Positions 48,763 to 56,529 of a stretch of DNA of 64,000 nt are shown here, piece by piece. The notes beneath the pieces are model-generated. The model had not been told where the DNA came from. It did no database searches and saw nothing but the letters and a program-made list of their open reading frames with translations. The DNA is from Desulfocucumis sp964643075 (GTDB taxonomy: Bacteria > Bacillota > Desulfotomaculia > Desulfotomaculales > Desulfocucumaceae), in assembly GCA_964643075.1 (NCBI GenBank), contig CAZXQO010000001.1, positions 1 to 64,000 of the forward strand, read 5' to 3'. Position 1 is the first letter of the stretch. Every line of letters starts with the position of its first letter. A program made the position numbers and the translations under genes.

Positions 48763-49482
48763 TCATGTCCGTCCTGTTCTGATGATTTCAGCAAACTCAT
48801 GGGGAAGTCCCACTTGCTCTATTTCTTTGGCGGCATCCTCGTAGTTATACGGAACCTCAACTATTTGCCCTATCAATTCTCCGCCTACAACTCCCAGTAC
48901 CACATAAGTTACATTAGGATTGCCATGTTTGGGCTTGCCAGCGCTACCCGTATTGACGATGTAGCCGGCAGAGGTTTTCTTAATATATGGAAGGTGGGTA
49001 TGGCCGCAAACCAGTGTATCGGCACCAACCTCATTAAGCAAATCTTTTATATAGTTTTCCGGTGTATCCTCGTAAAGGTACTCATTTAAAGCTCTGGGGC
49101 TGCCGTGAACAAACAATATTTCCATCCCGGAAAAGATAATCCTGATTTCTTTAGGTAATTCTCTTAGCCACTGCTTGTTAGTTCCCGAGGTATTATCATT
49201 GGTCCATAAAAGGGATTTTTCAGCCAGTTGTAATGATCTTTCGTCTTTATAGTCGCAGCCGCACATAAGCCTCATGTTACCTATAGCGTCGTCATAATTC
49301 CCCATAACCGTGGGTATGTTACGTTTCCTAATAAGGTCTACAACCTCATCAGGACGGGGCCCGTAACCCACCAAATCACCGGTGCATAAAATATCTGTTA
49401 CACCCTTTTCCCCGATATCCTTGAAAACTGCTTCAAGCCCATAAAGATTGCTATGTATATCCGAAATCACAGCCAATTTCAT
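48763..49482 (-). CDS. Calcineurin-like metallophosphoesterase
   Basis: 239 residues. Metal-site motifs are in order: LAVISDIHSNLYGLEAVF (DxH), CTGDLVGYGPRPDEVVD (GDxxxxG), VMGNYDDAIG (GNxD), LFVHGSPR, and LVCGHTHLPYIKK (GHTH). It is the YfcE/ApaH-like class acting on phosphodiesters or nucleotides. Its place between acr3 and the thioredoxin-like gene implies an arsenic-linked job, but I know of none; removal of a nucleotide- or sugar-phosphate arsenic adduct is only speculation. The ATG at 49482 is the family's normal N terminus. Confidence 0.88.
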   Translation of the reverse strand: MKLAVISDIHSNLYGLEAVFKDIGEKGVTDILCTGDLVGYGPRPDEVVDLIRKRNIPTVMGNYDDAIGNMRLMCGCDYKDERSLQLAEKSLLWTNDNTSGTNKQWLRELPKEIRIIFSGMEILFVHGSPRALNEYLYEDTPENYIKDLLNEVGADTLVCGHTHLPYIKKTSAGYIVNTGSAGKPKHGNPNVTYVVLGVVGGELIGQIVEVPYNYEDAAKEIEQVGLPHEFAEIIRTGRT

Positions 49483-49514
49483 ACTTTCTATGCACCTACC
49501 ATTTTTTTTCTTCC

Positions 49515-50576
49515 TCAATGAAGCTCAAGTCGTGATGAAAAGTATTTTTGTTTAAAGCCCAGCGCTACATTAACCAAACCAATCATAACTGGTACTTCTA
49601 TAAGCGGACCTATAACAGCAGCAAACGCCTGGCCGGAATCAATACCAAAAACGGCAACAGCTACAGCAATTGCAAGTTCAAAGTTGTTGCTGGCAGCCGT
49701 AAATGCCAGGGTGGTAGACTGCTCATAATTCACGCCAGCCCTCTTACTGAGGAAAAATGACAGTAAGAACATTATTATAAAATAGCACAGCAACGGCACT
49801 GCTATTCTTAGAACATCCAGGGGGAGCGATATGATATAATTGCCTTTTAGAGAGAACATTACGATTATAGTAAATAACAGCGCAATTAAGGCCAGAGGGC
49901 TTATGCTAGGTACAAACTTTTTATCGTACCAGTCTTTACCTTTGGCCGGGACTAGTGTAAATCTGGTTATAACCCCGGCTATAAAGGGAATACCCAGGTA
50001 TATAGCAACGCTTTTTGCTACTTCAGCCATGGAAATGTGTACTTCCATTGATTCCATTCCAAGCCACCGGGGAAATAAGGTTACGAAAACGTATGCGTAG
50101 ACAGAGAAGAAAAGCACCTGAAAAATAGAATTAAGCGCAACCAGCGCCGCTGCGTATTCCGAGTCTCCCTTGGCTAGTGAATTCCAGACTATGACCATGG
50201 CGATGCAGCGGGCCAAACCGATAATTATAAGCCCTGCCATATATTCCGGGTAATTACGCAAAAAAATGACAGCCAGCACAAACATCAAAACAGGGCCTAT
50301 AATCCAGTTCTGGATAAGTGAGAGTGTCAGCACCCTGCCGTTTTTAAACACTTTACCGATCTCTTCGTATTTAACCCTGGCCAGCGGAGGATACATCATC
50401 ACTATAAGGCCAATAGCAATTGGAACAGAAGTTGTACCGACCTGAAAACTATTAAGCCAACCAGCTATCTGAGGTACAGCATATCCCAAAGCAACACCTA
50501 TAAACATAGCCAAGAATATCCATACTGTCAAAAACCTGTCCAGTAATGATAGCTTTGCCGAAGCTTTCTCAGCCAT
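49515..50576 (-). CDS. acr3: Acr3 family arsenite efflux transporter
   Basis: 353 residues, ten predicted membrane helices. Conserved signature GLARCIAMVIVWNSLAKGDS includes the essential Cys of helix 4; AFTAASNNFELAIAVAVAVF is the helix-9 motif. It extrudes arsenite using the proton motive force. I chose the ATG at 50576 (AGGAGGTGAAAGT before it). It follows arsR by 28 nt and is followed by the phosphoesterase. Confidence 0.95.
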   Translation of the reverse strand: MAEKASAKLSLLDRFLTVWIFLAMFIGVALGYAVPQIAGWLNSFQVGTTSVPIAIGLIVMMYPPLARVKYEEIGKVFKNGRVLTLSLIQNWIIGPVLMFVLAVIFLRNYPEYMAGLIIIGLARCIAMVIVWNSLAKGDSEYAAALVALNSIFQVLFFSVYAYVFVTLFPRWLGMESMEVHISMAEVAKSVAIYLGIPFIAGVITRFTLVPAKGKDWYDKKFVPSISPLALIALLFTIIVMFSLKGNYIISLPLDVLRIAVPLLCYFIIMFLLSFFLSKRAGVNYEQSTTLAFTAASNNFELAIAVAVAVFGIDSGQAFAAVIGPLIEVPVMIGLVNVALGFKQKYFSSRLELH

Positions 50577-50604
50577 ACTTTCACCTCCTGAACTATTTAA
50601 ATAT

Positions 50605-50973
50605 TTATTCCTCACACACATTCTTACTAAAACCAAGCAATTCACAAAGGTTTGGGTTTTGTCTTAGCTGAGAAGGCTTGGGATCGCCGTCTGAAAACAG
50701 TGCAAGATCCTGCAAGAAACAATTAAACTGGTTGAAGAAATCTTTAAGCCCGTCTTTGTTAAGCGAATAAAAAACAATTTTACCCTGCTTGTCAGTTGCT
50801 ACAAGATTGGCCTGCTTTAACGTTTTCAGGTGGTGTGAGACTGCCGGCTGTGATAGCCCGATAACATTTATAATCTCACACACTCCCATTTCCTGCTCAG
50901 ATAAGAGCTTTAAAATATTTTGCCTGTGTGGGTCTGATAATGCTTTTAAAACATTACTCATAGCTTCATTCAT
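50605..50973 (-). CDS. arsR: ArsR family repressor (acr3 operon)
   Basis: 122 residues, winged helix: ALSDPHRQNILKLLSEQEMG, VCEIINVIGLSQPAVSHHLK, VATDKQGKIVFYSLNKD. A Cys lies in MGVCEI and more lie in the C-terminal tail (FNCFLQDL, NLCELLGFSKNVCEE), giving a possible As(III) site of atypical placement. It is divergent in sequence from the other ArsR of the locus. It is preceded by a consensus promoter and an inverted-repeat operator. Confidence 0.9.
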   Translation of the reverse strand: MNEAMSNVLKALSDPHRQNILKLLSEQEMGVCEIINVIGLSQPAVSHHLKTLKQANLVATDKQGKIVFYSLNKDGLKDFFNQFNCFLQDLALFSDGDPKPSQLRQNPNLCELLGFSKNVCEE

Positions 50974-50993
50974 AAAATCACCCGCCTACACGC

Positions 50994-51054
50994 ATTTACA
51001 TATCTTTATATCTATATATGTAAATATATTATTTCAATATGTTTTCCCTGTCAA
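50994..51054 (-). promoter_or_regulatory. Promoter and ArsR operator of the acr3 operon
   Basis: Minus strand TTGACA (51054-51049), 17-bp spacer, TAATAT (51031-51026). Immediately after is a perfect 10-bp inverted repeat, ATTTACATAT/ATATGTAAAT (50994-51003 and 51016-51025), covering the expected start point, as expected for an ArsR operator. Confidence 0.75.
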
Positions 51055-51138
51055 TTAAAAATTAGATCCAGTCAAAAACTTTTGTGGATAACCGGATTGG
51101 CTCCCGTTTGTGCTTTCTACTGTCAAAGAGATACACAT

Positions 51139-51172
51139 AAAGTCCCCAGCCATAGTCATGGGTGGGGACTTT
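51139..51172 (-). terminator. Hairpin between the B12-box element and the ars promoter
   Basis: AAAGTCCCCA and TGGGGACTTT form a perfect 10-bp stem. It stands where a riboswitch terminator would be for the element at 51201-51285. Confidence 0.6.
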
Positions 51173-51200
51173 CCCGTTATCCTCCATAATACATCTTCTT

Positions 51201-51285
51201 AGCAGGTCTCCTGGCTTCTGGATCAGCAAGCAGCCCTATTTACACTAATTAATCAATAGCGGATATCCGGGCTTTTTCACGGTTT
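51201..51285 (-). ncRNA. Cobalamin-riboswitch-like element (short or degenerate)
   Basis: Minus strand AAGCCAGGAGACCTGCT (51217-51201) is a near-consensus B12 box. Upstream are CCGTGAAAAAGCCCGG and TCCGCTATTG, resembling GGTGAAAATCC and CCCGCTACTG of the aptamer core. The connecting arms are far shorter than normal, and the 5' end overlaps the stop of the flavoprotein gene. It is probably a deleted or orphan riboswitch. Confidence 0.55.
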
Positions 51286-52125
51286 AATCCACCAATGCTT
51301 ATCCAGGTAAGGTTTCTGCACTTTCTTCAACTGGCTTCTAGTCTCAAGGAATTTATCTTTCATGCTTATCAGCCAGTGTAAAAAGTGTTCTTCAACACCT
51401 TCAGGCGAAAAGCGGCAGGGTTTAGCCTGTTCTTCTGCTATTAAATTTAAAACGGTATTTCCATTTTGAACTGAGAGCTTTACTCTAGTTGAGCAAAGAG
51501 GACACTCAACCTCCGTACCGGACAAAAAGCGAAACAAATCGCTACCGCAATTAGGACACTCCATCGGTTTCGACTGTAAGACGGGCAAGTCAAATATGTT
51601 TGCCCCTAACTCACCGGCTTTATTAATATTTTGCTCATTTAAAACACTCTCCCCTGGCAACGCAGCATGTACCTTCCAGTACCCCACCACTTTCATCTGC
51701 AGCAGCCTGGGTAAAACCAGTGCGGCAGTTTGGGTATAACCTTCCCATCCCTTTATTCCGTAAGATACAACTATCAAACAGGGTTTACCGGCAGTATGCC
51801 TGGCTAGATGGCCGGCACCCAACATACGGTCAGTTAGTAACTTGTAGTAAGCGTGAGGCCCCAGGAAATACACCGGTGCCGCGATAATTAAGGCGTCAGC
51901 CTCTTTAATTTTCTTCATCAAAAAATTAAAATCATCATTCATTTTGCAGGAAGTATCGGGCTGAAGGCAATGGTAACATGCCTTACATGGCTTTAAGTTA
52001 AGATCTGTCAACCGGATTAATTCCCTGTTACAAGGCTCGGGGATGTTATCCATTATTTCTTTAGTTAAAATTTCACTATTCCCTAGCCGTCTTTCCGATA
52101 TAACCAGTCCCAGTATTTTTTTCAT
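51277..52125 (-). CDS. Iron-sulfur flavoprotein-like reductase with zinc-ribbon tail
   Basis: 282 residues. The N-terminal NADPH-dependent FMN reductase/flavodoxin-like domain has ILGLVISERRLGNSEILTKE (phosphate loop region) and ALIIAAPVYFLGPHAYYKLL. The Cys cluster CKACYHCLQPDTSCKM matches the compact 4Fe-4S motif of Isf flavoproteins. The C-terminal part carries ECPNCGSDLFRFL and ECPLCSTRVKL, a zinc ribbon not typical of Isf. It may move electrons for oxygen or metal stress. It stands alone; a GGTGCC palindrome lies in its leader, and its 3' end overlaps the B12-box element. Confidence 0.82.
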   Translation of the reverse strand: MKKILGLVISERRLGNSEILTKEIMDNIPEPCNRELIRLTDLNLKPCKACYHCLQPDTSCKMNDDFNFLMKKIKEADALIIAAPVYFLGPHAYYKLLTDRMLGAGHLARHTAGKPCLIVVSYGIKGWEGYTQTAALVLPRLLQMKVVGYWKVHAALPGESVLNEQNINKAGELGANIFDLPVLQSKPMECPNCGSDLFRFLSGTEVECPLCSTRVKLSVQNGNTVLNLIAEEQAKPCRFSPEGVEEHFLHWLISMKDKFLETRSQLKKVQKPYLDKHWWIKP

Positions 52126-52142
52126 TTTGTCACCTCACTTCA

Positions 52143-52157
52143 GGTGCCAGGCACCTA
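52143..52157. repeat. Short palindrome in the flavoprotein leader
   Basis: AGGTGCCAGGCACCT is a perfect 7-1-7 palindrome, 18 nt before the flavoprotein start. It could be an operator or an extragenic palindrome. Confidence 0.45.
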
Positions 52158-52196
52158 ACTTATTAACTTATTCTTTGTGGTGTTGGATATTATCAA

Positions 52197-52237
52197 TTAA
52201 CCAATAACCAGTATCAAAAAGAATGGTTATTGGTTAA
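52197..52237. repeat. 14-bp perfect inverted repeat
   Basis: TTAACCAATAACCA (52197-52210) and TGGTTATTGGTTAA (52224-52237) flank a 13-nt loop, between the ModA-like gene and the flavoprotein gene. There is no U-tract on either side; it may be an operator or a weak terminator. Confidence 0.6.
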
Positions 52238-52368
52238 CAGCCTCACCGTAGTATAATCTGGATACATTTATTATACCATACGGCAACATGCTACACTAAG
52301 CATTGCTTTGTTTATATATGACAATTAATTTATCCTGTTTTCATAAACACAAACATCAAAAAGAAAGC

Positions 52369-53190
52369 CTAACAGGGAATCAACCCGCAACTCTCCAATA
52401 CTTTTTCTCCGTCAGAACTGGTAAGGATGCGGATGAATTCATTTGCCAATACCTTATTTGTGCTAAACTTAGGTATGGCCACGGCAAATTCTATTGGGGC
52501 TCCCTTAACCAAAGAAACTTTTCCATTACTGTCCGTCAGAGTTACAGTCACTTGACCGTAATAATCGACGTGGGCAGGGCTGGACAAATTGATTTTGTTC
52601 GGCAGTCTCAGGTATTTGAATCCAAATTGTTCTGCTTCGGAGGAATATATGAAGGCGTAATCCACTCTTCCTTCGATAAGGGCCTCGCATAAATCAATAG
52701 ATTTCAGATAGATCCATTCTGTTTCGCATTTGCTATTGAGTCTATTGAAAATATCGGGATGCTCATAGTATTTTTCGGCTAACTGCCATAACATCAATGT
52801 CCTGTAGCCGCAGGGGTCATGATTATGATCAGATCTGGCAAAAGAAACATTTTTCTGTAACAATACATCCATCCAGTTCCCTGAGTCTATGCCTCGACTT
52901 TTTCTTGAAAAATCATCATAGGCAAGAACCATCTGGTCAGTAGCAAACACAAAAAAAACATCCACATACCGGGGAACCAGCATATCCTCAAAAACATGGG
53001 GATCAGCCAGGGCTATTACATCAGCATTCTTTCCTTCCAAAACAGTACGGGCACAAGCCCTGGAGCCGGAATAATCAAGTAATACTTCAACATCCGGAAA
53101 ACGCTTCCAAAACATCTGAACACATTCCTTCATCGGCTTTCTCAGTGCTCCCGCATGTATTATTTTTAATTCCTTATTGTCTACGTTCAT
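52369..53190 (-). CDS. ModA/WtpA-like substrate-binding protein without signal peptide
   Basis: 273 residues. The fold matches molybdate/tungstate-binding proteins: IIHAGALRKPMKECVQMFWK, LLDYSGSRACARTVLEGKNA (oxyanion loop), DVIALADPHVFEDMLVPRYV and a late VDYAFIYSSEAEQFGFKYLR. The protein begins MNVDNKELKI with no signal sequence or lipobox, and no permease adjoins it. It may be a cytosolic oxyanion or metabolite sensor. I chose the ATG at 53190 (GGGGGTATCAAT upstream). It is last in an operon after TauE and PadR. Confidence 0.75.
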   Translation of the reverse strand: MNVDNKELKIIHAGALRKPMKECVQMFWKRFPDVEVLLDYSGSRACARTVLEGKNADVIALADPHVFEDMLVPRYVDVFFVFATDQMVLAYDDFSRKSRGIDSGNWMDVLLQKNVSFARSDHNHDPCGYRTLMLWQLAEKYYEHPDIFNRLNSKCETEWIYLKSIDLCEALIEGRVDYAFIYSSEAEQFGFKYLRLPNKINLSSPAHVDYYGQVTVTLTDSNGKVSLVKGAPIEFAVAIPKFSTNKVLANEFIRILTSSDGEKVLESCGLIPC

Positions 53191-53226
53191 ATTGATACCC
53201 CCAATTAATTGCACAATGCGCCGTAG

Positions 53227-53601
53227 CTAGTCCATCAAGCCGTTATAGTTATCTAAAAATGTTTCAATTTGCTTCATCCTGGACTTCAATCCGCCGGTCC
53301 AAAGCTTAAGTGTTTCCCGGCCATTATCTGTTATCTCGTATTGTCTGCGGGCAGGCCCAAATTCGCCGTGCTCCCATCTGGATTCAATTAACCCGTCCTG
53401 CTCCATTCGCCTTAAGGTTCTGTATACAGTGGCCGCCTCCAGTTCCCCGTCAATATATTCGACCTGATTAAGTTTCTGTATCAGCTCGTATCCGTGGCTC
53501 TTGTTTTTTAAAAGCAGCAATAGTATGCCTGGCTGGGTTAATTTCTCCAGGGGAACAGACGCGCTTCCTTCGTTTGTTTGATCAGATTTTCCCTTGCACA
53601 T
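53227..53601 (-). CDS. PadR family regulator
   Basis: 124 residues. The winged helix is PadR-like: QPGILLLLLKNKSHGYELIQ, LEAATVYRTLRRMEQDGLIE and PARRQYEITDNGRETLKLW. A short C-terminal helix mediates dimerisation (PadR-s2 type). It likely controls its own operon through the operator before the TauE gene. GGGGGGATTAT precedes the ATG; it lies 14 nt after TauE. Confidence 0.9.
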   Translation of the reverse strand: MCKGKSDQTNEGSASVPLEKLTQPGILLLLLKNKSHGYELIQKLNQVEYIDGELEAATVYRTLRRMEQDGLIESRWEHGEFGPARRQYEITDNGRETLKLWTGGLKSRMKQIETFLDNYNGLMD

Positions 53602-53615
53602 ATAATCCCCCCGAA

Positions 53616-54584
53616 CTATAAGAAGAACTGAATTATATAACGGAAAGCCAGAAATAACACCAGTGCCGCCATTATTACTTTAACAATTTTCTCCTGTAAA
53701 TATTTCTGTACATAGGCCCCGCAATAAGTCCCCAACAGGCCTCCCAATCCGAACAGCGCTCCCAGCAGCCAGTCCGGCGACACATTTGTAGTTGCTCCTA
53801 TTGAAGTTGCCGCAAGGATCGTATAGAAAATCACACCGGCTATTGATGTAAGAAAAGTACCCGCCAGAGCTGCTCCCGCCACGGTGTATACCGGGAGTCC
53901 AAGAATTGATACACAGAAGGGAGCTATTATTGCTCCTCCCCCTATGCCATATATTCCTCCAATAAGCCCCACCACCAGTGCCAGGCTAAAAATTGCCATG
54001 GTGCTAAAAGAATAGGTTTCTCCCCAAAAATCATATTCTATTTTTTTCAACGAAAAATTTTTGGTTTTCACAATGGCCTCTGTCGGCAGGCCGGCCGCCA
54101 ACTTTTTATTGGTCTCGCTTTTCAATCGCTCGACACGTTCTTTGAATTTATGTTCCAGGGCTTTGTTTTGTGCTTTTTTACTTTTTGACCTTCCGGTGAA
54201 CTCAAAAACCAGCCTACTGCCCAGATACAATAGCACAGCTCCGACAAATAGTTTAAACGCTTTGGGATCCGGCAGATAAGCTATCCTGATCCAGGAACCC
54301 AGGAACACACCCGGCAGGGTTCCTACTACAACCACCCAGGTCAGCGGCCAGGCCATCCTGCCGTCTTTGATGTACCTGTACAATCCCCCCGGGATAGCGA
54401 CAATATTATAGATCAAATTAGTTGGGCTGACAGACGGACTGGTGTAATACAAAACGCTCATTTGAAAAGGCAAAAGCAGGAAAGCTCCCGACACCCCTGC
54501 CGGTGCCGTTAGAGTGGATACTAATAAGGCTACTAGCGGCGGTGTCAATGGGTTTACCTCAACCCCGGAAACAGGAAAAAACAT
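53616..54584 (-). CDS. TauE/SafE family anion exporter/permease
   Basis: 322 residues, eight or so helices, with two DUF81 halves: LVALLVSTLTAPAGVSGAFL and IVAIPGGLYRYIKDGRM, then VGLIGGIYGIGGGAIIAPFC and GTFLTSIAGVIFYTI. A charged cytoplasmic loop of ~65 residues separates the halves. The family moves sulfite, sulfonates or other sulfur anions. With PadR and a ModA-like binding protein the substrate may be a sulfur or molybdenum oxyanion. I chose the ATG at 54584 by GGGAGG spacing; ATGs at 54590 and 54599 are possible. Confidence 0.85.
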   Translation of the reverse strand: MFFPVSGVEVNPLTPPLVALLVSTLTAPAGVSGAFLLLPFQMSVLYYTSPSVSPTNLIYNIVAIPGGLYRYIKDGRMAWPLTWVVVVGTLPGVFLGSWIRIAYLPDPKAFKLFVGAVLLYLGSRLVFEFTGRSKSKKAQNKALEHKFKERVERLKSETNKKLAAGLPTEAIVKTKNFSLKKIEYDFWGETYSFSTMAIFSLALVVGLIGGIYGIGGGAIIAPFCVSILGLPVYTVAGAALAGTFLTSIAGVIFYTILAATSIGATTNVSPDWLLGALFGLGGLLGTYCGAYVQKYLQEKIVKVIMAALVLFLAFRYIIQFFL

Positions 54585-54608
54585 AAACATGCCTCCCATG
54601 CGCAGCTT

Positions 54609-54637
54609 ATACCTATGTACATAGCGTATATAGGTAT
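54609..54637 (-). promoter_or_regulatory. Probable PadR operator
   Basis: ATACCTAT (54609-54616) and ATAGGTAT (54630-54637) form an inverted repeat around TGTACATA-like sequence, 25-50 bp before the TauE start. PadR sites are typically such ATGT/ACAT dyads. Confidence 0.55.
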
Positions 54638-54752
54638 GTATTTATGCTAGCATGAAATATATCTTACTTCAATAGACATAAAAAATAAGCCTTCCGAATG
54701 TTAAAAGGATTATTTTAAAGTATATACAGATACCACACAGGAAACCTTATCA

Positions 54753-54892
54753 CTAGTACTACAGCGTAATATTGCTTGTTTCGCTATGTACGCTACGCCA
54801 TGGGGACGGTTCCATCGCTTTCCCTTCGGTCCTTCGCTGCGCTTCGGAAGCGCTCGAACCGTCCCCATGGCTCCGCTAACTTGTAGTACTAG
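54753..54892. repeat. 140-bp foldback (MITE-like) element
   Basis: The outer arms CTAGTACTACA (54753-54763) and TGTAGTACTAG (54882-54892) and the inner arms CCATGGGGACGGTTC and GAACCGTCCCCATGG are perfect inverted repeats. The centre holds GCGCTTCGGAAGCGC. Parts are open for translation and run into the permease frame, but the permease's own start lies beyond the element. Confidence 0.7.
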
Positions 54893-54950
54893 AGGCAAAT
54901 ATTTAAGATACAGCATAATAATTATAAATATTCTTATTGGGGTGGCGGAG

Positions 54951-56342
54951 ATGGAAAGGTATAAGGGCATAAGGGATCAGCATCCGAGTTATAAATTCAC
55001 GGTTTGCAGGAGTCAGCCACCGGATCAACATAAATTTAATTTAGGCTTGAGCCAGCTGGTGATGATTGCCCTGGGCGGACTCATCGGGGCGGGAATATTC
55101 TTGGCCAGCGGTACACCCATATTACTGGCAGGCCCTGCAGTGGTTTTCTCTTATCTTATTGGCGGCTTTGCGGTAGGACTGGTAATGCTAATACTGGCCG
55201 AAATATCTTCCGCTGAACCTTCCGCAGGCTCTTTCAGCCAATACGCCAATAAATATCTGGGCCCCGCCATGGGTTTTGTTACCGGCTGGATGTACTGGTC
55301 TGCGGGAATTTTTGGCATGGCCACAGAAATCACCGCAGCAGCCTTGCTCAGCCAGTGGTGGTTTCCCCATGTGCCCCTTTGGGTATTCAGTCTTTTCTTC
55401 GCTGTTCTAGTTACCATGATCAATTTTCTGGACCTGAAGGGTTTTAGCAACGCCGAGACATGGCTCTCCAGTGTAAAGGTTTTTGCACTGGCTGCGTTTA
55501 TATTGGTAGGAGCGTATTTTTTGTTCAGCCATCACTCCGTGTCCGCAAACAAATCAGTTCTTGCCGGGATGCAATGGTCCTCACTGTTCCCCAATGGCTG
55601 GTTCGGCATATATTCCTCCATGTTGCTGGTGATATTTGCCTATGCCGGCATGCAAAATATGATTATTGCAGCAGCTAATGCCCGTAAACCATCCATAATA
55701 CCAAAGGCGGTTTTCATTAGCATTATTCTGGTAACAATACTGTATACCGGTTCAATCGCCGTTATTTTAAATGTAGTTCCCTGGCAAACAGTTGACCCAT
55801 CCAGCAGCCCTTTTGTCGTTGCCTTCGCGAAAATGGACATCCCATTTGCCGGAAGCATACTCAACCTAATTGTATTAAGCGCCGTTCTTTCCAGTATGAA
55901 TATCATCATGTTCGGCACTACAAGAATGCTGCAATCACTATCTGAAAGAAAAGAAGCACCGTCCATATTCAAAAAAAGCAACAAAGCAGGGATTCCCGTT
56001 TATGCACTGCTGGCCAGTAGTGCATTTCTAAGCCTGGCGGTATTGTTTGCTTATGTCCTGCCACAACGCATATTCATATACGTCAGCAGTTCCAGTGTAT
56101 TTATCAGCCTTTTTAACTGGATTATCATTATCCTGACATATATTTCATTTAAAAGGATTTCCAACAAAAACAAGCCCGGCGGAGAAAGCAAACGATACCT
56201 TGTCAAACCAGTACTGGCTATGTTACTGGTGCTGACAGTCATATCCTCTGTACCTTTCGTACCCCAGGAATTCCCGGGCATGGTTGCAGGTCTGGCCATG
56301 CTATTTGTTTTTCTGGCGGCATATTTTGCCTATTACCGCTAA
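54951..56342 (+). CDS. APC-family amino acid permease
   Basis: 463 residues, about twelve helices. The first helix region has the APC signature LVMIALGGLIGAGIFLASGT; later regions include FVTGWMYWSAGIFGMATEIT and FAYAGMQNMIIAAANARKPS. The best fit is a Bacillus YbxG/RocE-like basic or branched amino acid transporter; the substrate is not resolvable. I chose the ATG at 54951 (GGGGTGG before it); the longer open frame from 54786 is encoded by the foldback element. The operon context is single gene. Confidence 0.88.
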   Translation: MERYKGIRDQHPSYKFTVCRSQPPDQHKFNLGLSQLVMIALGGLIGAGIFLASGTPILLAGPAVVFSYLIGGFAVGLVMLILAEISSAEPSAGSFSQYANKYLGPAMGFVTGWMYWSAGIFGMATEITAAALLSQWWFPHVPLWVFSLFFAVLVTMINFLDLKGFSNAETWLSSVKVFALAAFILVGAYFLFSHHSVSANKSVLAGMQWSSLFPNGWFGIYSSMLLVIFAYAGMQNMIIAAANARKPSIIPKAVFISIILVTILYTGSIAVILNVVPWQTVDPSSSPFVVAFAKMDIPFAGSILNLIVLSAVLSSMNIIMFGTTRMLQSLSERKEAPSIFKKSNKAGIPVYALLASSAFLSLAVLFAYVLPQRIFIYVSSSSVFISLFNWIIIILTYISFKRISNKNKPGGESKRYLVKPVLAMLLVLTVISSVPFVPQEFPGMVAGLAMLFVFLAAYFAYYR

Positions 56343-56529
56343 GAGTTTTCTATACTCTCCATAATTGCAGCGTTTATAACCTCACCTCACAAAAACAAAA
56401 AATACCACACCAGTTATTGGCGTGGATTTTCCATCTCTTATGCCCCTGGGTTCTGTACAATAACGTCCAACTGGACGGAAATCATTCGGCAATGGAAGAT
56501 AACGGTACGGTATCATTTTCCCGGGGGGT

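Noticed and set aside
54786..54950. Longer N terminus for the APC permease
   Set aside because: The extra residues are encoded by the foldback element, and a better start lies at 54951.
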